In this document: piece by piece, positions 1 through 7,307 of the stretch
Position numbering within the stretch: position 1 is the first letter of the stretch
Layout of the letters: each line of letters starts with the position of its first letter
NCBI RefSeq assembly: GCF_000330505.1
Contig: NW_004440419.1
Span: forward strand, 31,229 to 41,319
Origin: Entamoeba invadens IP1
Lineage: Eukaryota > Evosea > Mastigamoebida > Endamoebidae
Length of the DNA: 10,091 nt
Reading direction: 5' to 3'
Made by a program: the position numbers and the translations under genes
The notes under the pieces: model-generated
Databases searched by the model: none
Told to the model about the DNA's origin: nothing
The model's input: the letters and a program-made list of their open reading frames with translations, nothing else

Positions 1-103
1 GGACGACTCTATTTTGTTTTATTATATTTAATCATTCATTAAACTTATAAAATAATTTTAGCAAATAAATATCAGTGAAAACAAAAAAGATTTGTAAGCA
101 TTA

Positions 104-309
104 GAGATCGAGTATTTATGGGGTGCCAGAAATTTATTAGGTGCCAGAATTATTTTAAGACATGAAATTAGTTTGGCACTCATTTTCATATCAATTATTA
201 TCAAGAAAAAAAAACAAATAAAAAATTAAAACCCGTATTTTTACATCAATCAATCATCTGATTTCTTGGCACCCATTAAGTTTCTGGCACCCATAAAATA
301 CTCTATCTG
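104..309. mobile_element. MITE-like inverted-repeat element flanked by TA
   Basis: The two ends are imperfect inverted repeats of about 45 bases (left about 104-152, right about 262-309). Read inward, both start with AGAT(C/A)GAGTATTT, then ATGGG(G)TGCCAGAAA, then a second GGTGCCA(A)GAA motif. In each arm the two GGTGCC motifs are exactly 18 bases apart (122 and 140 on the left; complements ending at 273 and 291 on the right). A further TTGGCAC lies inside at 174-179. The element is flanked by TA at 102-103 and 310-311, the target duplication expected of Tc1/mariner-type transposons. It carries no reading frame, so it would be non-autonomous. The repeats are seen directly; the mobile-element reading and the TA boundary are inference. 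A simple hairpin-forming intergenic repeat is the alternative. Confidence 0.55.
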
Positions 310-311
310 TA

Positions 312-1412
312 AATATTTATCAGGTTGAATTATAAAAAATTAGCTTTTATAATAAATTAATATAAAAATATTTAAAAATATATAATTTTAATGTGAATAT
401 TTAATTGGATTACAAAAGCAACAATATCGTCTGAAAATTAAATTGATATATTTACTTTTTTTCTTTTTTGATAAATTTATTATTATTAAAAAACGATAAA
501 GATATTATTGTATTTATTAATTATATTATTTATCTTATCTTGTAAGATTGTTTTTTTAACAACTCTGATTTTTAATATTCACACCTCAAAAATATTTAAA
601 TTTAATTTTTAATTCTTTTTGTGAATGAGTTGAAAGTGATCACACCAATAAGTTGTATAATAACAACAAATACGCTTTTGAGAATTGAAAAACGCGAAAA
701 TAGACAAGTCAGCAAACTATTATCTTTTCAATTTTTGAGCAACAACCCATTTCATATATTTATTATATCAACAAGTAAATATTTTTGTGATTAATAACAT
801 TTTATATTTATAGATATTGAATAATGATGACATTCAATGTTATTGAAATGTACTTGATCATGAATGTGTTTTCAAATATTCATAATAAATCGCCAGATAT
901 ATTATTATATTCGCGATTTAACTACCAATAACTTTATCGGCTTGAAGATATCCCTTTTGGTATTTTTGGTGTTTCGATTACTGATAGCCTGAAATATTTC
1001 AAATATATTTATTCTATATAATATCTTATTTAAACGGATTCTTATTTGTTAATTGGTTTGAGTAATATCTTTGTGCAGAAATATGATAAAAAAATAAAAC
1101 GGGCATATCAGTCTTTTTAAAAAGACCAAACGACAAATAAATAACACCAATGAAGAAAAAACAGAAAAACGTCTTAAATAAAACTAAAAATAGCACCATG
1201 CTTTATTATGGGTTTTAAGTTCTGATTGGCTAAAATAATCACTCTTGATAGAACTCAATTTTTAGATGTACCGCTTTTGGGACATTTAACTGAAACTATG
1301 AAAACAAGAAAAAGTTTTTTGAAAAACAGAAACTGTTTTTATTATTTTTGTAATTAAAACTGTTATTTAAAAAATTGTATGAACAACTAAAAAATGCACT
1401 TTTTATAGAAAT
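312..1412. other. AT-rich non-coding stretch with small palindromes
   Basis: No gene is convincing here. Visible structure consists of short perfect inverted repeats. TAAATCGC at 886-893 pairs with GCGATTTA at 913-920. GTCTTTTTAAAAAGAC at 1111-1126 is a 16-base palindrome. AAAAACAG at 1322-1329 pairs with CTGTTTTT at 1333-1340 across a 3-base loop, about 75 bases beyond the stop of the neighbouring minus-strand gene. A plus frame at 606-793 is open but has no ATG and no recognisable protein. The last 100 bases probably include the 3' untranslated region of the minus-strand gene. Confidence 0.6.
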
Positions 1413-3002
1413 TCAATCACTTTCGTCCATAAAATCGTCATAATTATTATCGTTGACGTTGATAACAATTTTTGGTGTTCTTTTTTCTTTTTTAATGTTT
1501 TTTTCTTTTAATGCAACAAAATTAAAAGTCCCTTCTGAGTTTTCGACATTAAACAAAGTAGTTGGACCCGCGTTAACTACAATTGATCTTGATAAATCCA
1601 CAGTCAAATTCTTAAGTTTCTTCTCTCCAAGATCGAATGTACAATCATCGCATAAAGAAATAATACACCTATCAAAGTTGAATGAACTCAAATCCAATTT
1701 TTTATGTTTATATTTTTTATCTCCAACACTCATTTCTTTATTAATTAATGTCATATAAAAAAATGGTATAGTACCTATATAGCTATTAAACTTGACAATG
1801 TGTTGTGTGTCATTATAAATTTCAAATTCATCGAGTTTGAGTAAATCGATGTTTTCCACTTGTTTTCCATCACTTCCAATCATTTGAATGAAACAATTCG
1901 ATCTTTGTAATACCAACTTTTTAAGTGCGTTTTCATAGAGAACAACACTGTGTTCTTTTTGGTTTGAAAATCCGTTTATAGAAAATTCTTGCAGGACGGC
2001 GTTGTTCATTTCAATAGTAATAATCTGTTCGTTACTGAATTGGCGTTTTAAATCAACACTTTTGATTTTCTTTGAAAGTTTCAAAGATTTTATATTCCCT
2101 CGAATTGAAATTTTTTCAACATTTTCATATTTTTCGCAGTCGAAGTGTTCAATATCAAAACATTTCAATTTTAATTCGGTCAAATAACCAAACTCGATAA
2201 TTTCTGTGATCTTTTCATCAAAAAATTCTGTGTTGGCGGTAATAGTGTTGGAGACATACACTCCCTTATGCATCAAAATGTGTTCGTCGCCAATTCTGTT
2301 TGTGTAAACGGCAATATTTGGACGAGTTTTAATTTTTTGAATAGTATCCAAATACATGTCCAAGTCAACACTACGAAAGTGACAACCCCACCACACACAA
2401 TAGAAAATTGTGAAATCAACACTGTCAGGAAATGCATTTTGGGAGATCAAAGTGTTGACCATTTCATAGCACTTTGGTGACATTGTTAAATACACTTTTT
2501 TGAGTGACGGAAGCTTAAAAATTGCAGTTAATATATCCAATAAACTAAAATTTTTTAATTTGTTATTTTCTTCAATATTTTCAATTGAAATGACTTGAAG
2601 TTGTGTGTAGAAATTCACACACTTCGCCATTTTTAAAATTTGTTGTGGGAAAACATGAAGTTTTCGAATTTTGGCAGAAAACCACTGTGTTGCAAAGACG
2701 TTATCTTTTGTGTCGTTTTTGATGTTCTTGTCAGTCCAGTGATTGATTTCTATGAGTGGCATTTCTCGAGTATATTTTGCTTTTATGTATTGAAGTGTTG
2801 TCTCAACATAAAATGTTTGCATTTGTGGAAAAAATAAAGCAATTTGAGAAAAATTGTGGTATTTTGTGAGTGCATAAGAGTTTACATATAATGAAGTGAC
2901 TGCTTCTAAACACTTTTTGTTGAGAAACATAAAGTGCATGACATCATTTAAAGTTTTAAAATATAAAACTACGTTCTTAAGAAAGACTTGTTCAAGTGGC
3001 AT
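1413..3002 (-). CDS. F-box-like / irregular leucine-rich-repeat protein of an Entamoeba family
   Basis: This is an intact single-exon gene of 529 residues, starting at ATG (3002-3000) and ending at TGA (1415-1413). Residues about 3-42 (key features LKNVVLYF, LNKKC and SLYVN) match the F-box-like opening segment I associate with large Entamoeba LRR and BspA-like families. In F-box proteins such a segment recruits a ubiquitin ligase; whether this one does is unknown. The rest is an irregular run of beta-strand and leucine-rich stretches, for example LPSLKKVYL near 164-172 and LTELKLKC, VEKISI and IKSLKL near 273-310. It looks like a solenoid without the canonical BspA repeat. The C-terminus turns basic (KEKNIKKEKR) and then acidic, ending DDFMDESD. 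There is no signal peptide or membrane segment, so a cytosolic or nuclear protein is likely. The family call comes from memory of the N-terminal pattern; a precise function cannot be given. Confidence 0.8.
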   Translation of the reverse strand: MPLEQVFLKNVVLYFKTLNDVMHFMFLNKKCLEAVTSLYVNSYALTKYHNFSQIALFFPQMQTFYVETTLQYIKAKYTREMPLIEINHWTDKNIKNDTKDNVFATQWFSAKIRKLHVFPQQILKMAKCVNFYTQLQVISIENIEENNKLKNFSLLDILTAIFKLPSLKKVYLTMSPKCYEMVNTLISQNAFPDSVDFTIFYCVWWGCHFRSVDLDMYLDTIQKIKTRPNIAVYTNRIGDEHILMHKGVYVSNTITANTEFFDEKITEIIEFGYLTELKLKCFDIEHFDCEKYENVEKISIRGNIKSLKLSKKIKSVDLKRQFSNEQIITIEMNNAVLQEFSINGFSNQKEHSVVLYENALKKLVLQRSNCFIQMIGSDGKQVENIDLLKLDEFEIYNDTQHIVKFNSYIGTIPFFYMTLINKEMSVGDKKYKHKKLDLSSFNFDRCIISLCDDCTFDLGEKKLKNLTVDLSRSIVVNAGPTTLFNVENSEGTFNFVALKEKNIKKEKRTPKIVINVNDNNYDDFMDESD

Positions 3003-3008
3003 TTGTTT

Positions 3009-3040
3009 TTAATTTTTTCAAGTTGAGTTTTATATTTATA
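3009..3040 (-). promoter_or_regulatory. putative core promoter: TATA-like box and initiator
   Basis: On the minus strand, TATAAATATA lies at 3040-3031, about 29-38 bases upstream of the ATG at 3002. AAAAATTAA lies at 3017-3009, 7-15 bases upstream. The second matches 7 of 9 bases of the Entamoeba initiator consensus AAAAATTCA as described for E. histolytica. The spacing suits the very short 5' leaders typical of Entamoeba. The background is so AT-rich that chance matches are common, so this is a plausible placement only. Confidence 0.3.
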
Positions 3041-4405
3041 TTTCTATTTGAAAAAACAAAAAATATAGTATTCGATTTATTCAGCTGATATGATTGAATA
3101 ATTTATAAAAATTATTATTATTAGTGTAAAACCCCAATACAGTAATGGAAAAAAGTTGTCGTGACTGGGATAGATCTATAATTTTGGTATAATAAAATTA
3201 TTTTTATAAAATTTGACATTTGGAATTATCGAATTATTATCGTTTTTTTCTTTTTTTAACCAATCAAATAAAAGCAATAAATCAAATGTTTTGCTATACC
3301 GTATAGTCAAAATATATTGATTTAATTTTCGATTTTTAATACAGCCTTTTTTCACTTCTATATATTATTTTCTATTAGAAAATAATAATAATAAAAAAAA
3401 CAATTTTTGGGATGTTTAATAAATATTACTATTATTTAAACTATTTTACAATAACAAAAAAAACATAAATAAAATAAAGTCGATTAGCCAATTGTTTTAT
3501 ATTATTAGTTTGTCAATCAATGTTAATGTTAATATTTGAATTTCTCTAAAACAACAAAAAATCACATAATCTGACCGTGTTTATAAAAACAATTTTGTTT
3601 TGTTTTTTAATTGTGAATTTATTTTTTATATCGTTTAATGTACTTTTTCGGAATACAAACTGATGTTCACAGTGTTAAAACCATTTATTAGAAAAAACAT
3701 TTACTAGACTGGAAAAAATACATTTTATTCTTTAAGTCTTTGTGGCATAGTGTTTTTTTTAATAATAAGTTGTTATGTTTTTTATTATTTTTGTAGTATC
3801 TATCACCCCAATTAAAAATAATTTTTAACTGTTGTTTACAACAAAGGTAAAATTCATTGTTGAATTACACATCTTGTTTTTGCTTTAAAAATCAAATTGG
3901 TCATTTAATTAAAGATTATTATTATTTAACGCTTAGTAAATGGTGTTTTTCATTTTACACATAACTAAGTTATCGACAAAATTGAAATAACTTTTCAATT
4001 TTGTCTGTCTTTAAATAATTAAATAACAGAAATACAATATTTTTAATATTATTTGTAAACTTTATATACAATTCCAGTTGATTAATGACCACAAACGACA
4101 ATGTTATTTTTAACTATCGATTATTACTTTTTGTGTAATTATTATGACATTTTGTTAAAACAATAAAAAATCAAATATAAACATTTATTAAACATTTCAT
4201 ATTATAACATCATATTTTAATATTATCAACCCGATAATAACAAATAACCAAAAGTAAATTATATATATTTAAAAAATTTACAAAATATTCAGTTTTTTCT
4301 CAACAAAATACCAAATCAAATACACGATTTCAAATATAATAACAGGATTATTTAAATATGAGATATTGAAGTATATGATTTCCACGTTAATTATCATAAA
4401 ATAAA
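3041..4405. other. AT-rich intergenic region with inverted repeats
   Basis: I see no gene in this stretch on either strand. It holds several perfect inverted repeats. TATTATTTTCT at 3363-3373 pairs with 3377-3387. ATAACT at 3961-3966 pairs with AGTTAT at 3968-3973. A 13-base stem at 3975-3987 pairs with 3993-4005. The stretch separates two divergently oriented genes, so it must contain upstream regulatory DNA for both, but apart from the box near 3030 I cannot place specific sites. Confidence 0.6.
3975..4005. repeat. perfect 13-bp inverted repeat, 5-base loop
   Basis: GACAAAATTGAAA at 3975-3987 is exactly complementary to TTTCAATTTTGTC at 3993-4005 across the loop TAACT. A smaller stem, ATAACT/AGTTAT (3961-3973), sits immediately before it. 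No reading frame covers it. It may be a cruciform-prone site or the remains of a small palindromic element. Confidence 0.7.
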
Positions 4406-4545
4406 CATAAAACATAAAACATAAAACATAAAACATAAAACATAAAACATAAAACATAAAACATAAAACATAAAACATAAAACATAAAACATAAAACATA
4501 AAACATAAAACATAAAACATAAAACATAAAACATAAAACATAAAA
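4406..4545 (+). repeat. perfect tandem array of 20 copies of heptamer CATAAAA
   Basis: Twenty consecutive identical 7-base units (140 bases) begin at 4406 and end at 4545. They are preceded by an imperfect start (CATAAAATAAA from 4395). The array ends two bases before the ATG at 4548, so it occupies the proximal promoter and 5' leader of the vWA gene. Because 7 is not a multiple of 3 and the reverse unit TTTTATG has no stop in any phase, the minus strand reads as an endless F-Y-V-L-C-F-M peptide. That reading is an artefact of the repeat. The lack of any divergence suggests recent expansion by slippage, and length variation between strains is likely. Confidence 0.97.
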
Positions 4546-4547
4546 CA

Positions 4548-5628
4548 ATGACATATCAACAGCGAGCATTAGACATTGTTTTTGTATGTGACACAACAGG
4601 TTCAATGAGTCTATATTTATCAGCCGCACAAAAAATAAAACACATCAAAATTTTATTAACCAGTCTGAAAATGTGATGTTAGGGTTGCTCTTGAAAAGTA
4701 TCGAGACCATCCACCAGAATACTCGTCATTTGCAACTCGTTTGACGGATTTCACATCTTCTATAAAAGAAATCAAAACTGCTGTTTCTCAAATGTCGCCG
4801 AATGGAGGAGGAGATGGTCCCGAGTCAGTCACTTGTGCTCTTGATGTTGCTTCTCGTTTGAACTATAGAAAGGAGTCTTCTAAAGTGATAATTTGGATTG
4901 CTAATGTCCCACTGCATGGGTTTTCAAAAAGTGGTGATAAATTTCCTAATGGATGTCCATGTGGAATTGAGTTTTTTGATGTTATCAGACGATGTCAAAA
5001 GAGCGGGTTAGTCATATACTCTGTTGCTGCAGAACCTCTTGGGTTTTCATATTCACGAAATTTGATGCGCCAGTCTCGTAATCGACGCATGGCCAATACG
5101 CTTCGCTCAATGGAGCTGATGTCTGCTGATTTGATTATTAATAAAGCAATTGAAGAGATACAAATCCAAAATTTGATGAATAAAAAATTTGTATGAAATT
5201 AACAAAGATGAGGCTTTCAATGATTTACCAAAACATATTAAATTGGCACTAGCAAAAGAAATGATCAAACAAAAAAAAGAATACAACTATAAAAACTTTG
5301 AAAATCGACACAATTTTTAAAGAACAACTTCCAAAAGTACCAAAATATTTTTTAGAGGCCACATCTTTTAAATCGCTTAAAATGGAAAAAGAAAAGGAGC
5401 CCGATAACAAAGTTACATTTAAAGATGGGTTTTATGTAAAATAAATACAATGAAATAATGTGGGACTGTGTTGGTAGTGATAATATTGAATGTAAAATAA
5501 CAAAGAAAAATATCTGTGTAAAAATGAAACTAAAAATATTTGTAAAAAATAACATAAAAGATGGCAAAGCATCAGAGCAAAAAGTTTATGAAAAAGAACA
5601 AATGTTGGACGAAGAACAAGAAGAATAA
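4548..5628 (+). pseudogene. von Willebrand factor A domain protein, frameshifted (pseudogene or mis-sequenced)
   Basis: This reads as an Entamoeba vWA-domain protein of about 358 codons, split across frames. It opens at ATG 4548 with LDIVFVCDTTGSM, whose DTTGS matches the metal-binding (MIDAS) motif at residues 15-19. Then come DVRVALEKYRDHPP (from 4675), NGGGDGPES (from 4801), IIWIANVPLHG and NGCPCG (to 4965). This order is typical of the vWA domain related to Dictyostelium VwkA; no alpha-kinase domain follows. The C-terminal part is charged, ending in DEEQEE before TAA 5626-5628. Stops at 4674, 5194, 5318 and 5442 end successive frames. Each continues in the next frame as if one base were extra in a run: A4 near 4668, A6 near 5182, T5 near 5314, A4 near 5438. 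After removing four bases the length is an exact multiple of three. There is no other interruption, so a recent pseudogene and sequencing error are both possible. Confidence 0.85.
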
Positions 5629-6427
5629 ATGTATGGCGGTTTTGGTGATTTTTTTAAATAAATCATCTTCATTTAAATTGAATTAATTGAAGTTTTCCAA
5701 AAAAAATCATTTTTTAAATAATAATTTAATAAAAATAAAGGATATGTTATATTTAAGAGATAATAAATTTGATGTCTGTATTCTTCTTATACAAGATTGT
5801 TACTTTCAGTTGTGAATACTAAAAATTTTATAAAGCATGAAGGTAGATTGTTAAAAAGGAAATGAAAAATTGGTTAAAAAATAAAATTGGTGCAAAGAAG
5901 TATTTTTAATTTTATACTGTATAAATACAAGTCAATAAATTAAATAATAGAAATTTTACTTTAAAAAATTCAAATATCATTAAGGTATAATTGTATACCA
6001 ACGATATATCTAAGTACTTTATAACATACATATTTTTTTACCAATAATTGTATAATAATATTATTTTTATAATAGTTGTAAATATTCATTATTTTACATG
6101 TTTTAGATTGAGATGTATTATATAAAGTTTATTTAAAACATTTAAGTTGTTTTCAAATACAATTAAATATGTTATTCAAATGATATATCTCTAAAATAGT
6201 ATAAAAAATATTATTTATATATTTTAAACGATTAATTTGTTTTGTACAAATATTTTATAAATGTGTAAATTAAAATTTTCTTTATTTTTTTTAATAAATA
6301 TAATTTAATCAACTATCAAAGTTGGATTTATTAATTTAAATAAGAAATAGCCAAACAATTATTCTTATCAATCAATATCATTCAAATAAACAATTAACAT
6401 TTTAATATAAATTAAATTGACTCTGAT
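5629..6427. other. AT-rich stretch after the vWA gene
   Basis: Directly after the TAA at 5626-5628, the same frame continues MYGGFGDFFK and stops at 5659-5661. This could be a read-through tail of the family or chance. Beyond that the sequence is low-complexity A/T with short palindromes only, for instance GGTATA at 5984-5989 pairing with TATACC at 5994-5999. I see no gene or RNA. Confidence 0.55.
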
Positions 6428-6469
6428 TTGTTATTTTCAACAAATGACAATGTGATTAAATCTTAAGAT
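6428..6469 (+). repeat. 42-base diverged direct repeat, copy 1
   Basis: It aligns without gaps to 6621-6662 with 34 of 42 bases identical, including an unbroken 14-base core ATGACAATGTGATT at 6444-6457. The start of the copy contains a small stem (ATTTGTT at 6426-6432 with AACAAAT at 6439-6445). The repeat is seen directly; it could mark an old duplication or the edge of a dispersed repeat. Confidence 0.6.
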
Positions 6470-6620
6470 AAAAATTATTTGAATAAAAAAATACCAATTG
6501 GTAAATAATTATATTGTTTATTATTTTTTTCAGTAATTAATCAATTTCAATTACAACATTTTTTTTAGGTATTATTATATATAATTTATTTCACTTATTT
6601 AAATAGCTATTTATGTCATG

Positions 6621-6662
6621 TTGTCATTTTTGATATATGACAATGTGATTGTATCTCAAGAT
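6621..6662 (+). repeat. 42-base diverged direct repeat, copy 2
   Basis: This is the partner of 6428-6469. Its first half forms a stem TTGTCAT (6621-6627) with ATGACAA (6637-6643). Its end overlaps the stem ATCTCAA/TTGAGAT (6653-6668). Copy 1 also starts with a stem, at a slightly different position, which suggests the folding tendency is kept while the bases differ. Confidence 0.6.
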
Positions 6663-6732
6663 TGAGATTTGTAGAAAAAACAACATTTAAAGCACAAAAA
6701 ATAATAAATTTTGTCATATGACCATGTATTGC

Positions 6733-6772
6733 TGTTGCTGCAGCAACACAGAGTCTGAGAGCTGACAGACTC
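6733..6772. repeat. 16-bp palindrome followed by 7-bp stem with 8-base loop
   Basis: TGTTGCTGCAGCAACA at 6733-6748 equals its own reverse complement. Two bases later GAGTCTG (6751-6757) pairs with CAGACTC (6766-6772) across the 8-base loop AGAGCTGA. Both contain much more G+C than the surrounding DNA, so chance formation is unlikely. Confidence 0.75.
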
Positions 6773-6844
6773 GGGATTTGACTGTTGTCGTCCCAGACCA
6801 ATTTGTGTAATTATGATGATTAATTAAATTGTGGTTAATATTTG

Positions 6845-6914
6845 AATATTATAAGCTTTGTACATAAGCTTATATATATTAGCCCAATAATGCACAAGGG
6901 GCTCTGTGCATTAT
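6845..6914. repeat. two consecutive long stems (14 bp bulged; 10 bp perfect, 8-base loop)
   Basis: TATAAGCTT at 6850-6858 pairs with AAGCTTATA at 6866-6874, extended by AATAT (6845-6849) with ATATT (6876-6880) and one bulged base. Then ATAATGCACA (6887-6896) pairs perfectly with TGTGCATTAT (6905-6914) across the 8-base loop AGGGGCTC. AGCCC (6881-6885) can alternatively pair with GGGCT (6899-6903), which would break the second stem. Confidence 0.75.
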
Positions 6915-7002
6915 TAAATAAAACAGCATGTTCAGAGTAATCATACCATGGGTGACGAAATAAACTTGTCTGTTTTATATTATTATATATGCTGATAATA
7001 TG

Positions 7003-7035
7003 ATGTTCTAAAACCGTCGCGACGTTTAAGAACAT
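7003..7035. repeat. 33-base near-perfect palindrome with CpG-rich core
   Basis: ATGTTCT (7003-7009) pairs with AGAACAT (7029-7035). Inside it AAA pairs with TTT, and the centre is the perfect 10-base palindrome CGTCGCGACG at 7015-7024. Only C7014 and the A-A pair 7010/7028 are unmatched. Three CG dinucleotides in the core are unusual in this AT-rich DNA. Confidence 0.75.
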
Positions 7036-7061
7036 TTATACTTGTCATCTATCAATATTAT

Positions 7062-7093
7062 ATAATCCGTATATATGGGGGTATACGGATTAT
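7062..7093. repeat. perfect 12-bp stem with 8-base loop
   Basis: ATAATCCGTATA (7062-7073) is exactly complementary to TATACGGATTAT (7082-7093). The loop TATGGGGG (7074-7081) contains a run of five G. It is the longest perfect spaced stem within the chain and would form a stable RNA or DNA hairpin. A T-rich stretch follows at 7094-7105, so a terminator-like role could be imagined, but nothing upstream shows a transcript. Confidence 0.8.
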
Positions 7094-7128
7094 TATTTTT
7101 ATTTTCTTATTTATTTATATGTGTAGTA

Positions 7129-7206
7129 TCCGGGATTTATCCGTCCGGACACACTGCCAAGCCTTGGCAAGTGTGACCTGCAGTGTAACAACCTTTGAGT
7201 TGTTAC
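7129..7206. repeat. three adjacent hairpins with an alternative competing stem
   Basis: TCCGG (7129-7133) pairs with CCGGA (7145-7149). CACACTGCCAA (7150-7160) pairs with TTGGCAAGTGTG (7164-7175) with one bulged A. GTAACAAC (7185-7192) pairs perfectly with GTTGTTAC (7199-7206). In addition ACACTGC (7151-7157) is exactly complementary to GCAGTGT (7180-7186), which excludes both the second and part of the third stem. Mutually exclusive pairings of this kind occur in RNA switches, but chance or DNA-level origin is not excluded. Confidence 0.6.
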
Positions 7207-7307
7207 CCAAAGACATTTTTGTTTTTGTTTGCGGGAGGATTCCCACGCTTTTTTATTTATAAACAATGGTGGTGTTGCCACACAACAAAAATAAAACACA
7301 ACAATAA

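Noticed and set aside
606..794. Plus-strand open stretch of about 62 codons without an ATG
   Set aside because: It has no start codon apart from GTG, no recognisable motif, and composition close to its surroundings; chance is sufficient.
1453..2837. Plus-strand open frames opposite the 529-residue gene
   Set aside because: They lie antisense to a well-supported coding sequence and have no protein-like motifs.
4278..4629. Two overlapping minus-strand open frames of 93 and 80 residues rich in F-Y-V-L-C-F-M
   Set aside because: They are translations of the heptamer array, which is stop-free in every minus-strand phase; outside the array they have no protein-like content.
4660..4690. An intron instead of the first frameshift in the vWA gene
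   Set aside because: No GTTTGT-type donor lies at the break, and the protein motifs on both sides join directly with a single surplus A, leaving nothing to splice out.
4674..5444. Programmed +1 frameshifting at stop codons, as in Euplotes
   Set aside because: Skipping the T of each stop would join the frames, but this works automatically whenever the next frame is open. The first break is better explained inside the A run, which gives LK-CDVR, and Entamoeba is not known for this mechanism.
5352..5567. 71-residue minus-strand open frame
   Set aside because: It lies antisense to the C-terminal part of the vWA gene and consists of Phe/Ile/Leu-rich reverse translation of Lys-rich codons.
7231..7256. 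Rho-independent terminator-like GC stem followed by T run
   Set aside because: Its appearance is bacterial but all other evidence points to a eukaryotic nuclear genome, the stem is short and broken, and no gene ends there.
6600..7300. tRNA genes or a tRNA array, which are common in Entamoeba
   Set aside because: No GTTCGA-type T-arm or plausible cloverleaf was found on either strand; the stems do not have tRNA spacing.
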